Below, one piece after another: positions 8,524 to 17,019 of a stretch of 64,000 bases of DNA (its first letter is position 1; the number at the start of each line of letters is the position of its first letter). A model generated the notes under the pieces. It had not been told where the DNA came from and did not search any database. It worked only from the letters and a program-made list of their open reading frames with translations. The position numbers and the translations under genes were made by a program. Origin of the DNA: Thiorhodococcus minor (GTDB lineage: Bacteria > Pseudomonadota > Gammaproteobacteria > Chromatiales > Chromatiaceae). The DNA is taken from assembly GCF_010820565.1 (NCBI RefSeq), contig NZ_JAAIJQ010000012.1, forward strand, positions 1 through 64,000, written 5' to 3'.

Positions 8524-9894
8524 ATGCCGAAACCATTCGAAAGCACCAATCCTCACACAGGCGAGGTGGTGGAGACCCTGGAGCCGATGAGCGAGGCCGC
8601 CGTGGAGCGCGCGCTCGCCGCCGCGGCCGAGCAGGCGCCGCGCTGGGCCGAGCAGGGGATCGAGGCGCGCTGCGCCCTGCTCCGAGCGGCAGCGAAACTG
8701 CTGCGGGAGCGCAAGGCCGCACTGGCCCGCATCATCACGCTCGAAATGGGCAAGCTGATCGGGGAGGCGGAGGCCGAGGTCGAAAAGTGCGCCCTGGTCT
8801 GCGACTACTACGCGGACAACGCCGGGGCTCAACTGGCGGACAGCCCCGTCGCATCGGATGCGAGCCGCAGCCTGGTCGCCTACCAGCCGCTCGGCGTGCT
8901 CATGGCCATCATGCCCTGGAACTTCCCCTTCTGGCAGGTGCTGCGCTGCGCCGCTCCGGCGCTGGCCGCGGGCAATCCCCTGGTGCTCAAGCACGCCTCG
9001 AACGTGCCGCGCTGCGCACTGGCCATCGAGGAGGTCTTGCGCGACGCGGGCGCGCCGCCCGGCGTCTTCCAGACCCTGTTGATCGACGCCAAGACGGCGG
9101 AAGGCGTGGTCGCCGACGCGCGCATCCGCGGCGTGAGCCTGACCGGCAGCGAGACCGCCGGACGACGGGTTGCCAGCATCGCCGGGGAGCATCTGAAGAA
9201 GACGGTGCTCGAGCTCGGCGGCTCGGACGCCTTCGTCGTGCTCGAGGACGCGGACCTGGAACTGGCCGTGAGCACGGCGGTCAAGGCGCGGTTTCTGAAC
9301 GCCGGGCAAAGCTGCATCGCCGCCAAGCGCTTCGTCTTGGTCGACGCCATCGCCGAGCGCTTTCTCGAGGCCTTCCAGGCCGGCATCGCGGCGCTGAGCC
9401 CGGGCGACCCCTTGGAGGATAAGACCACCCTGGCCCCACTCGCCCGCAAGGACTTGCGCGAGACGCTGCACGAGCAGGTGGAGGCCAGCCTTGGAGCCGG
9501 CGCCAGGCTGCTCCATGGCGGCAAGTCCCTGGATGGACCGGGCTGGCACTATGCGGCAACCCTGCTGGACCAGGTGACGCCGGGAATGCCGGCCTACGAG
9601 GATGAGCTGTTCGGCCCGGTGGCAGCCGTCATCCGCGCCCATGACGAAGCGGCGGCGCTCAGGATCGCGAACGACTCGCGCTTCGGCCTCGGCGGCAGCG
9701 TCTGGACCATGGACGCTGCGCGCGGCGAGCGCTTTGCGCGCCAGATGGCCTGCGGCTGCGCCTTCGTCAACGGCATGGTGAAGAGCGACCCCCGCCTGCC
9801 CTTCGGCGGGATCAAGGACTCGGGCTACGGACGCGAGCTGGGGACGCCAGGCATTCACGAATTCGTGAACGCCAAGACCCTCTGGGTGGGCTGA
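8524..9894 (+). CDS. NAD(P)-dependent aldehyde dehydrogenase (succinate-semialdehyde type)
   Basis: The 456-residue protein is a complete short-form aldehyde dehydrogenase. PWNFPFWQ (about 131-138) belongs to the cofactor domain, and Glu230 (LELGGSD) and Cys264 (GQSCIAAKRF) are the general base and nucleophile. Length and these motifs match the GabD/SSADH-like group that converts succinate semialdehyde to succinate; substrate cannot be fixed from sequence. The ATG at 8524 follows aaggaggcacc, which decides the start against an upstream in-frame ATG at 8506. It appears monocistronic. Confidence 0.88.
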   Translation: MPKPFESTNPHTGEVVETLEPMSEAAVERALAAAAEQAPRWAEQGIEARCALLRAAAKLLRERKAALARIITLEMGKLIGEAEAEVEKCALVCDYYADNAGAQLADSPVASDASRSLVAYQPLGVLMAIMPWNFPFWQVLRCAAPALAAGNPLVLKHASNVPRCALAIEEVLRDAGAPPGVFQTLLIDAKTAEGVVADARIRGVSLTGSETAGRRVASIAGEHLKKTVLELGGSDAFVVLEDADLELAVSTAVKARFLNAGQSCIAAKRFVLVDAIAERFLEAFQAGIAALSPGDPLEDKTTLAPLARKDLRETLHEQVEASLGAGARLLHGGKSLDGPGWHYAATLLDQVTPGMPAYEDELFGPVAAVIRAHDEAAALRIANDSRFGLGGSVWTMDAARGERFARQMACGCAFVNGMVKSDPRLPFGGIKDSGYGRELGTPGIHEFVNAKTLWVG

Positions 9895-9899
9895 GGCGC

Positions 9900-9927
9900 C
9901 AGCGACCAGCGACCAGCGACCAGCGAT
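9900..9927. repeat. Heptanucleotide tandem repeat (cagcgac x4)
   Basis: Four head-to-tail copies of the 7-base unit cagcgac (the last ends in t) follow the aldehyde dehydrogenase stop. It belongs with the 7-base arrays at 18432-18473 and 61651-61781. Confidence 0.8.
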
Positions 9928-10033
9928 GATCCGGAAAAGAACGGGAGAAGCCCAAGGGCACGAGGTGCGCGATGAATGTCAGCACGTTGCGCTGCTCGTC
10001 GAGCGGGTGAGCGACGGGCATCGGCCACATCAT

Positions 10034-10070
10034 TGTTTTTCTTCGCGTCCTTTGCGCCTTCGCGGCTCAA
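10034..10070. repeat. Dispersed cggttcaa-type repeat, copy 3
   Basis: This is the clearest copy of the element: ttgtttttcttcgcgtcc, then tttgcgccttcgcggctcaa. It lies between two convergent genes, shortly before the stop of the hybrid kinase. Confidence 0.65.
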
Positions 10071-10125
10071 CCGGGCGAGCCCAGCCTAAGAGCTAGCGGC
10101 TGGCGGCTTTCTCTAGCTCGACCCG

Positions 10126-13100
10126 CTATTCCAGCTCGCAGCGCTGGAGGGCCGAAACGACGTCGGCGACATTGGCCGCGAGCAGCCCATGCTTCTGGAC
10201 GACCTCCGCCTCGGGCTGCCCCTCGGAGATCGCCGCCTCGAGGTCGGCGGCCTGCGCGCGCATCTCCTCCAGACCCAGAGTCGCGGCGGCGCCCTTGAGG
10301 GCATGCACCAGCCGCCTCGCCTGGTCGCGCTCGCCAACCGAGAGGAGCTCGGACGCTCGTTGAAGGTCCTGGCCGTGCGTCTCGATGAACCTCCGCAGGA
10401 GCCGCCGATAGAGACGCTCGTTCCCCCCGACGTTGCGCAAGCCGACGTCCGGACTCAGACCAGGTACCTGGGAAAGCGGGTCCGATACCGGCGTCGCCGC
10501 CTTCTGCGCAGTGTCTCTTAGCTGGGTCGCCGACGCCGCCTTCGGCTCCAGCCATTGCGCCAGCGACAGGTAGAGGCGGTTGGGATCCACCGGCTTGGCG
10601 ATGTGGTCGTCCATGCCAGCATCCAGGCAAGCGTCCCTGTCGTCGTGGAAAGCATTGGCCGTGACGGCGAGGATGGGCGTGGTCGCATAGGCTGGCAGCC
10701 GGCGAATCCGCCGCGTCGCCTCGGGTCCGTCCATCTCGGGCATCTGCATATCCATGAGGATGGCGGCATAGGCGCGGTTGGACGACAGCTCCACCGCAAC
10801 GACGCCGTTCTCGGCGATGTCGACCACCAAGCCGGCCTCTTCGAGCAGGCTCTTGAGCACCTCGCTATTGATCGCGTTGTCTTCCGCGACCAGGACACGG
10901 GCGCCCCGATAACCGGCCAGGCGCGTCAAGGCGCTGTCCAGCTCCTCTTCCGCGGTGGCCTGCTGCCCGACGCCGACCAGGCCGAAGCGCGCGGTGAACC
11001 AGAAGGTGCTGCCCGCGTCCGGGGTGCTCTCGACACCGATCTCGCCGCCCATCAGCTCCACCAGACGCTTGCAGATGGCCAAGCCCAGTCCCGAGCCGCC
11101 GAACTTGCGCGTGGTCGAGCTATCGGCCTGCTCGAAGGCCAGGAAGAGCTGCTCTTGGCGCTCGACGGGGATGCCGATTCCCTCGTCGCTCACCACGAAG
11201 CGCACCTTGACATCCGGGCCGAAGCGCTCGAGCAGCGAGGCATGGACCCGAATGGTGCCTTCATCGCTGAACTTGAGAGCATTGCCGACCAGGTTGAGCA
11301 GGATCTGATCCAAGCGCAGCGGATCGCCGTAAAGGCGCTCGGGCACCTCCGGATCGATGACGAGGCTGAGCTTGAGCGCCTTGCCCTTGACCTCGTCGGC
11401 GACCAGCATGTTGAGCTTGGTGAAATTGTGCTGCAGCTCGAGCTCGACCGGATCGAGATTCAGCTTGCCGGCCTCGATCCTGGAGAGATCCAGGATGTCG
11501 TTGATTACCCGCAGCAGGTGGTAGGCCGCGTCCGTCACCTTGCCGAGCCGCTGCGTCTGCTCGCGGTCCTTGGCGCCGGCCTTGAGCAGGTGCGTCATGC
11601 CGATGATGGCGTTGAGCGGGGTGCGAATCTCGTGGCTCATGTTGGCCAGGAAGGTGCTCTTGGCCAGATTCGCCGCCTCCGCCGCCGACTTGGCGTGCTC
11701 CAGCTCCGCGGTGCGCGTCTGCACCAGGTCTTCGAGATGGGCGCGATAGTGGGTCAGCTCGTCCTCGGCCCGCTTCTTTTCGCTGATGTCGACGAAGGCC
11801 ACGCGGACCTGCTCGAGCACGCCGTCGCGAAGCACGGGGTCGGCGCTGACCAGCCCCCAGCGCGGGGCCTGGTCCGGAGCGTGCCGGATGCCGACCAGCT
11901 GATTGCGCACGGGCCGATGCGTCTCCATCACCCGCCTGACAGGCAGCTGCTCCAGGGGCACAGGCCGAAGGCGCTCGTCGACCAGGCTTTCATGGATACG
12001 ATTGGCGTCCAGGGCATAGATGCCCTCGGGACTCAGCTCCAGAATGGCGGCTGCGGTCGCATTGAAGTCCACGGGATGCCCGTCCGCGTCATAGACCAGG
12101 ACGCCGATGGGCATTCCATGGAGCAAGTCACGGTAGCGCGCCTCGCTGTCGCGCAGCGCCTGCTCCTGGCGTCTGCGCTCGGTGACGTCCTGCACCGTGC
12201 CCACGGCACTCAAGGGTACACCCTGGGCATCGACGCGGATCTCGGCGCGCTCACGGACCCACCTTACCTCGCCGTCATCCAGCTGGACCCGATGCTCGAC
12301 GTCGTAGGGCGCGCCTTCCAGCGCGGCGATCCAAGCGGCGAGCACCAGATCGCGATCCTCCGCAGAGACGCGCTGGACGAAGGTTTCGAAGTCGACGTGC
12401 GTGCCGGGCGCGACTCCGAAGAGCCTGTAGGTCTCGCCGGACCAGTCGAGGCGCCCCTGGACGATGTCCAGGTACCAGCTCCCGGTCTGGGCGACGGCCT
12501 GGGCCCGTCTCAGCGTCTCCTCGCTGCGCCGCAGCGCCGCCTCGACGCGCTTGCGATCCGTGGTTTCGCGGTGCAGTGCGTAGATGTAGCTGGCTCCGCC
12601 CCAATCGACCCGCGACGAGCTGATCTCTACGTCGTACTCGGCGCCGTCCTTGCGGCGATGGCGCGTCTCCTGGGTCACGCCCACGTCGGTGACCTTGGGG
12701 AGCATGGACTCGAGCTCGGCACGGCTCCAACAGATGTCCCAGTCCCAAACATGGAGCCGTCCGAGCTCCGCGTCGGAATAGCCCAGCAGCTCGCCGAAGC
12801 GGGCGTTCCACTCGACCAGGCCCCCGCTCATATCCAGGACGGCGATGGCGTCGCGAGAGCGCTCGAACATGACCCGGCGCCGCTCCGACTCCTCGTGGAG
12901 CGCATGCTCGGCCTCCCGGGCGGCGGTGACGTCGCGCCAGATGGCCGCCCAGTAGCGGCCGCCGCGAATCTCGACCAAACGATTCGTCACCTGGACGCGA
13001 CGCAGGCTGCCGTCCTTGTGGCGATGCGCGGTCTCGAAGTCGCCCCGGCCGGTGCGATTGACCAGCTCCGCGCGGCGCGCCACCTCCTCGGCCGCCATTT

Positions 13101-14472
13101 CGCCCTGAATGTCGGTGACGCGCAGGCGCGCGAACTCCTCGCGCGTGTAGCCGAGCGCGTGGCAGGCGGCGTTGTTGAACTCGACGAAGCCCAGGGTCTC
13201 CGCATCGATCAGGATGATGGCGTCTGCGGCCTGATTGACGATGGCGCTGTAGAGCTCTTCGCGCTCGCGCAGGGCGTCCTGGGTACGCCGCGCCTGAGTG
13301 ATGTCGCGCGCGACCCCGAGCACGCCGATCAGGCGCCCCTCGGCATCGCGCATGGGCGTCTTGATGGTCTCCAGCAGCTCCCGATGACCGTCGTCGGCGA
13401 AGGTGATGGTCTCTTCGTTGATGGTCGGACGACCGGCGTGCAGGGCATTGAGGTCTTGCTGGCGAAAGGAGTCGGCCAGCCCGGGCGGCATGAAATCCCG
13501 GTCGGTGCGGCCGACGATCTCGGCCTCGGCAGCGCCGAAGAAACGCTCGAAGCGCTGGTTGCAGGCCAGGTAGACGCCGTCGGGATCCTTGAGCCAGATG
13601 AGGTCCGGGGCGGTACGGATCAGGGTGTGCATCAGCCCCAGCTCCGCCTTGAGTCGCGTCTCGCTCGCCTGGCGCTCGGTGTCGTCGCGGCCGATGCCGA
13701 GATAGCGCCCGTCATCGAGGCGTTGCAGCAGGAGATCGACGAGCACCTCGGTCCGCTCCGCACGCCGCACCCAGAGATCGACGCGCAGGCTGCCGACGCC
13801 CTCCAGCTGTGCCAGGAGTGCGGCCAGGCGGTCGCGATCACGCTGAGCGGCCAGATCGGCCAGGGTCAGCTCGCCCAGGGTCCCGAGATCATGCCCGGTC
13901 AGCCTCAAGGCGGCAGGATTGGCGTGCTCGAAGCCTGTGTCCTGCCTAAGGATCCAGACGGCATCGCCGATCGCCGCGGTGACCGCGCGCAGGTCGCGCT
14001 CGCGCCGCAGCGGCTCGGTCTCGTCGATGACATAGCCGCATAGACGAACCACCTCGCCGTCGGCGTCGCGATCGACCCGCGTGAAGTCGTAGAGCCACAG
14101 GACGCTGCCGTCGGCGCGACGCACGCGATAACGCTGCTCCCAGGCCTCGCGGTCCTCGGCGAGATAGCGCGCGACTTCTTGGGCGACCCGATCGCGATCA
14201 TCGGCATGAATGGCCTCCGCATAGCGAAAGCCTGGGCTCAGCATCTGCTCGACGCGATAGCCGAGGATGGCGCCGATGTTCGGTGAGACGTACTCGATCG
14301 GCCAGCCGGGATCCGGTCGCCAGACGAGCACGGCGACCGGCCCGCCGATGAAGAGATCGCGCTCCCACTCTGCCTGGCGCACAGCGCCGCTGCGCTTCTC
14401 CGTGGAGCCGGGCGCTTCGTTGCTGGTCGTCGCTTTGTTGATGAGGGCGGAGGCCAATGGTCGTTCTTTCAT
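10126..14472 (-). CDS. Hybrid sensor histidine kinase with seven PAS domains, REC and Hpt
   Basis: The 1448-residue protein has no transmembrane segment and should be a cytosolic multi-input phosphorelay kinase. Domains in order (approximate residues): PAS at 35-155, 160-268, 280-395, 402-518, 530-640, 648-765 and 772-898; a short coiled coil; HisKA with phospho-accepting His947 in NMSHEIRTP; HATPase with N-box near 1060 and G-box [12 protein letters not shown] near 1125; a receiver domain with Asp1241; an Hpt domain with His1389 (VHALKGAAATLG). This allows an internal His-Asp-His relay ending on Hpt, and the partner regulator is not encoded nearby. PAS3 and PAS4 are close relatives of the two PAS domains of the kinase at 18734-22081. 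Start set at the ATG at 14472; an in-frame start at 14493 is possible. Confidence 0.9.
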   Translation of the reverse strand: MKERPLASALINKATTSNEAPGSTEKRSGAVRQAEWERDLFIGGPVAVLVWRPDPGWPIEYVSPNIGAILGYRVEQMLSPGFRYAEAIHADDRDRVAQEVARYLAEDREAWEQRYRVRRADGSVLWLYDFTRVDRDADGEVVRLCGYVIDETEPLRRERDLRAVTAAIGDAVWILRQDTGFEHANPAALRLTGHDLGTLGELTLADLAAQRDRDRLAALLAQLEGVGSLRVDLWVRRAERTEVLVDLLLQRLDDGRYLGIGRDDTERQASETRLKAELGLMHTLIRTAPDLIWLKDPDGVYLACNQRFERFFGAAEAEIVGRTDRDFMPPGLADSFRQQDLNALHAGRPTINEETITFADDGHRELLETIKTPMRDAEGRLIGVLGVARDITQARRTQDALREREELYSAIVNQAADAIILIDAETLGFVEFNNAACHALGYTREEFARLRVTDIQGEMAAEEVARRAELVNRTGRGDFETAHRHKDGSLRRVQVTNRLVEIRGGRYWAAIWRDVTAAREAEHALHEESERRRVMFERSRDAIAVLDMSGGLVEWNARFGELLGYSDAELGRLHVWDWDICWSRAELESMLPKVTDVGVTQETRHRRKDGAEYDVEISSSRVDWGGASYIYALHRETTDRKRVEAALRRSEETLRRAQAVAQTGSWYLDIVQGRLDWSGETYRLFGVAPGTHVDFETFVQRVSAEDRDLVLAAWIAALEGAPYDVEHRVQLDDGEVRWVRERAEIRVDAQGVPLSAVGTVQDVTERRRQEQALRDSEARYRDLLHGMPIGVLVYDADGHPVDFNATAAAILELSPEGIYALDANRIHESLVDERLRPVPLEQLPVRRVMETHRPVRNQLVGIRHAPDQAPRWGLVSADPVLRDGVLEQVRVAFVDISEKKRAEDELTHYRAHLEDLVQTRTAELEHAKSAAEAANLAKSTFLANMSHEIRTPLNAIIGMTHLLKAGAKDREQTQRLGKVTDAAYHLLRVINDILDLSRIEAGKLNLDPVELELQHNFTKLNMLVADEVKGKALKLSLVIDPEVPERLYGDPLRLDQILLNLVGNALKFSDEGTIRVHASLLERFGPDVKVRFVVSDEGIGIPVERQEQLFLAFEQADSSTTRKFGGSGLGLAICKRLVELMGGEIGVESTPDAGSTFWFTARFGLVGVGQQATAEEELDSALTRLAGYRGARVLVAEDNAINSEVLKSLLEEAGLVVDIAENGVVAVELSSNRAYAAILMDMQMPEMDGPEATRRIRRLPAYATTPILAVTANAFHDDRDACLDAGMDDHIAKPVDPNRLYLSLAQWLEPKAASATQLRDTAQKAATPVSDPLSQVPGLSPDVGLRNVGGNERLYRRLLRRFIETHGQDLQRASELLSVGERDQARRLVHALKGAAATLGLEEMRAQAADLEAAISEGQPEAEVVQKHGLLAANVADVVSALQRCELE

Positions 14473-15260
14473 GGTAGCTACCGGCGCCAACACAGCATGC
14501 AGGGGTCGCCTCGGTCTCGAAACAAAGAGACTGTGCCTCCGCCTCAGGGGCTTGCCGCCGCATCACAAGCCCCCCGATCGCGCCTCCCTGTCTTCGCTGC
14601 CCGCTCATAGGCCTAGTGTCGCGGCCCTTGACTGAGGGAATCCTCTGCGATGAAGCCGGCACTGACAGGTGCACGCAATCAAGGCCCGCGAAACGGCGAG
14701 CTACTCGCAATGCTATCTGTAACCGCGCCCCGGAGTGAAGCGACCAGGGGCGCAAAATCGACCGAGGCTTGCCGCGGCCCCTCCCGGCCGGCGCGTGCGT
14801 GCGTACGTCCGCGAGGTAGCGCGCGACCCTACGAAGACTAGGCCACCGATCGACGAGCCGTTACCGAGACAACTACCTAGTCGGTTGCTGGGAGGCAGAA
14901 GAATGGAAGAGTAAGCTGTTGTTAAAACGCAGAATTCAAGGCGGAAAGCAGACATCCACCAGAACCGAAAATTGCGAGCGGCGTCACAAAGCGGATCAGG
15001 AGCGTCCAAATTGCGTGAGCTGACCTATCGACAGGGCTGCTCCGGCAGGCGGCGTCATTCAGAGATGGCGTCAAGAGCTAAGACGCGACGAGATCCAGCT
15101 GCTGACAGGCGTGCTCGAGGAAGCGAAGCATCGGATAGCGTCGAAGACGGGAGTCGACGGCGCCTGAGGAGGCGCCGTGATCGTGCGCGGAAGCATGGAG
15201 CAGGCTGGGGGGCTGGTCACACTGGCACCCGGCTCCGTGTGGATCGGCGTGGGCTTTCCG
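14473..15260. other. Long intergenic region, one unidentified C-terminal-like frame
   Basis: Nearly 800 bases without an identifiable gene. At about 15024-15169, plus strand, a short frame ends in RRDEIQLLTGVLEEAKHRIA and a stop after KTGVDGA. It has the look of the helical C-terminus of a real protein cut off from its body, but I cannot name the family. The rest holds no recognisable signal. Confidence 0.4.
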
Positions 15261-15488
15261 TCAGAGCCCGACCATCTCGGCGCCGACACCCTGGGCCCTC
15301 ACCTCTCGAATCACCGCGCTCGGACGCAGGCCCTCCGGGTCGAAATCGACCAGCATCAAGTGGCGCCGCCTGTCCGAAACACAGGCCGACATCACGCCAT
15401 CACAGTTGCACAGCTCACGCTCCAGGTTGTGGATACTATCGTCGTCCAAGTCTTCGTCGATGTGGATCAGGATATCGCTGTAGCCCAT
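15261..15488 (-). CDS. Small ferredoxin-like (HMA-fold-like) protein, unknown function
   Basis: The 75-residue protein has the beta-alpha-beta-beta-alpha-beta rhythm and length of heavy-metal-associated (HMA/CopZ-like) domains (SDILIHIDEDLDDDS start, then HLMLVDFDP and a final helix with AEMVGL). It lacks the N-terminal CxxC metal site. Three cysteines occur instead in the middle (ELCNCDGVMSAC, about residues 27-36). It could be a degenerate metallochaperone-type or ACT-like domain. It is divergent from the MBL-hydrolase gene across 163 bases, so the two may share a control region. The call is structural inference only. Confidence 0.55.
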   Translation of the reverse strand: MGYSDILIHIDEDLDDDSIHNLERELCNCDGVMSACVSDRRRHLMLVDFDPEGLRPSAVIREVRAQGVGAEMVGL

Positions 15489-15651
15489 CGCTCACCTCGG
15501 CGTTCAAATTGTTATCAAGGAACTGCGCCGACTACAGCTGTAAACTTAGTCGAGCACTTGGTCTTTCAAAAGGCTTCGAGACGATTTGTTGATGTCGAAG
15601 CCCGAGAAGAGATCGCCGCAGTGGACGACGGAATCAGAGGGGAGCATTCGC

Positions 15652-16491
15652 ATGAGCCGCGAGGTACGCATCACCCAGCTCGTGGAGAACACGGCGGGCG
15701 GAAGAGGATTGCTGGGCGAGCATGGCGTCGCCTATTTCGTCGAGGCCGCGGGGCGCTGCGTCCTCTTCGACACTGGGCAAGGACAGGCCCTATTGCACAA
15801 TATCGAGCGACTCGGGCTACCGCTCGCAGAGGTCGAGGCCATCGCGCTCAGCCACGGTCACTACGACCATGCAGGCGGATTGGGCGACGCGCTCGGCGTC
15901 ACGGGTCCGGTCGACCTCTATCTCCATCCAGAGGCGCGACGCCCGAAGTACAACCGCATCGGCAAGGCCATCGGCACGCCCGCGCTGGAGTCGGACGAGC
16001 TGGAGGGTCGCGTGCGCCGTCTCGTCGAGGCCCGAGCCCCGGTCAGGATCGCGCCGGGCATCCATCTCACCGGGGAGATCCCGCGCCGCCACGGCATCGA
16101 AGACACCGGCGGCCCCTTCCACTTGGACGCCGAGCGCACCCAGGTCGACCCCCTGCTCGACGATCAGGCCCTGTATTTGGATGCGGCCGAGGGCACCGTG
16201 GTCCTGCTCGGCTGCGGGCATTCGGGCGTCATCAACACCCTGGAGCACATCGCGCAGCTCACCCAAGGCCGCCGCATCCATGCGGTCATCGGCGGCATGC
16301 ACCTGCTCCGCGCCACACCGGAGCGACTCGACTTCACTGCGGAGCGCCTGCAGGCGCTCGACGTCGACTACCTCGCACCCATCCATTGCACGGGTGCCGA
16401 GGCGACCTGCTTCTTCCGATCACGCTTCCCGGACAGGACGCACAGCTCGGAGGTTGGCGCCGTGCACAGCTTCCTTCGGTCGGAGCCCTAG
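15652..16491 (+). CDS. MBL-fold metallohydrolase (COG1237-like)
   Basis: The 279-residue protein has the metallo-beta-lactamase motif SHGHYDHAGGL (about 62-72), a distal GCGHSG metal-ligand region and IGGMHL and PIHCTG motifs near the C-terminus. This layout matches the COG1237 group, which includes archaeal enzymes described as dihydropterin/ribofuranosylaminobenzene-phosphate synthases and many uncharacterised hydrolases. There is no signal peptide. The start at 15652 is chosen because of the ggaggcattcg-like spacing (gagggga at about 15636) and the family-like start SREVRITQLVEN. The bacterial substrate is unknown. Confidence 0.82.
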   Translation: MSREVRITQLVENTAGGRGLLGEHGVAYFVEAAGRCVLFDTGQGQALLHNIERLGLPLAEVEAIALSHGHYDHAGGLGDALGVTGPVDLYLHPEARRPKYNRIGKAIGTPALESDELEGRVRRLVEARAPVRIAPGIHLTGEIPRRHGIEDTGGPFHLDAERTQVDPLLDDQALYLDAAEGTVVLLGCGHSGVINTLEHIAQLTQGRRIHAVIGGMHLLRATPERLDFTAERLQALDVDYLAPIHCTGAEATCFFRSRFPDRTHSSEVGAVHSFLRSEP

Positions 16492-16556
16492 CCAGCCCCG
16501 GCAGGCATCCCATGGGAGCCCAGCGCCGGCGCGAGCGGAGCACCGCGCCCAGGGAA

Positions 16557-16862
16557 TCAAAGCACCGACTCGAACAGCTCCAGCTGGGGCGGACCCAGGT
16601 AGAAGTCGCGCGTCTCCTTGCCGGCGTTGGCATGTGCCGCGCGGAAGGCCTCGGAGTGCGTCCAGGCGACGAAGGCCTCCTCGGACTCCCACTCGGAGAA
16701 GGACGAAAAAAGCGTGTGATCGGCGGACTCCGGCCCCTTGAGCAAATGGAAGCGCACGAAGCCCGGCACCTCCTCCAGATGACTCTCGCGGCTGCGCCAG
16801 ACCTCGACGAAGGCATCTTCTTTGCCGCGCGCGATCGAGAAACGGTTCATTGCAAGATACAT
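16557..16862 (-). CDS. Antibiotic biosynthesis monooxygenase-domain protein, HmoA/IsdG-like
   Basis: The 101-residue protein is a single ferredoxin-like ABM domain. It has the Asn near the start (AMNRF), a Trp in FSEWES and the C-terminal AFVAWTHSEAFRAAHA helix of heme-degrading monooxygenases of the HmoA/IsdG group, where Asn, Trp and His form the active site. The reaction would be oxidative opening of heme to release iron; function is inferred from these residues. The start at 16862 is preceded by a ggag-like site (tccatggaga). It lies downstream of the MFS transporter on the same strand with a 157-base gap, so co-transcription is possible but not evident. Confidence 0.75.
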   Translation of the reverse strand: MYLAMNRFSIARGKEDAFVEVWRSRESHLEEVPGFVRFHLLKGPESADHTLFSSFSEWESEEAFVAWTHSEAFRAAHANAGKETRDFYLGPPQLELFESVL

Positions 16863-17019
16863 GGGCACTCTCCATGGAGGACAAGGGAATATTGGCTCGA
16901 GCGCCAGACATGGTGGCGGCCAGACAGGGTTTCGAGGACTGGCGACCATGGCTGACCGACGAAAGACCAGGCCGGCGAATCGCTCCAGCCGTCTCGCGCC
17001 TGGCACTCCGGCCTCGGCG

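Noticed and set aside
10555-14043. 1162-codon open frame on the plus strand opposite the seven-PAS kinase
   Set aside because: It is the mirror of a high-GC coding gene: open because of codon bias, with no domain-like content, and the kinase on the other strand is unmistakable.
15177-16955. 592-codon plus-strand frame overlapping the MBL gene
   Set aside because: It overlaps the true MBL frame in another register and is made of His/Arg/Gly-rich shadow sequence.
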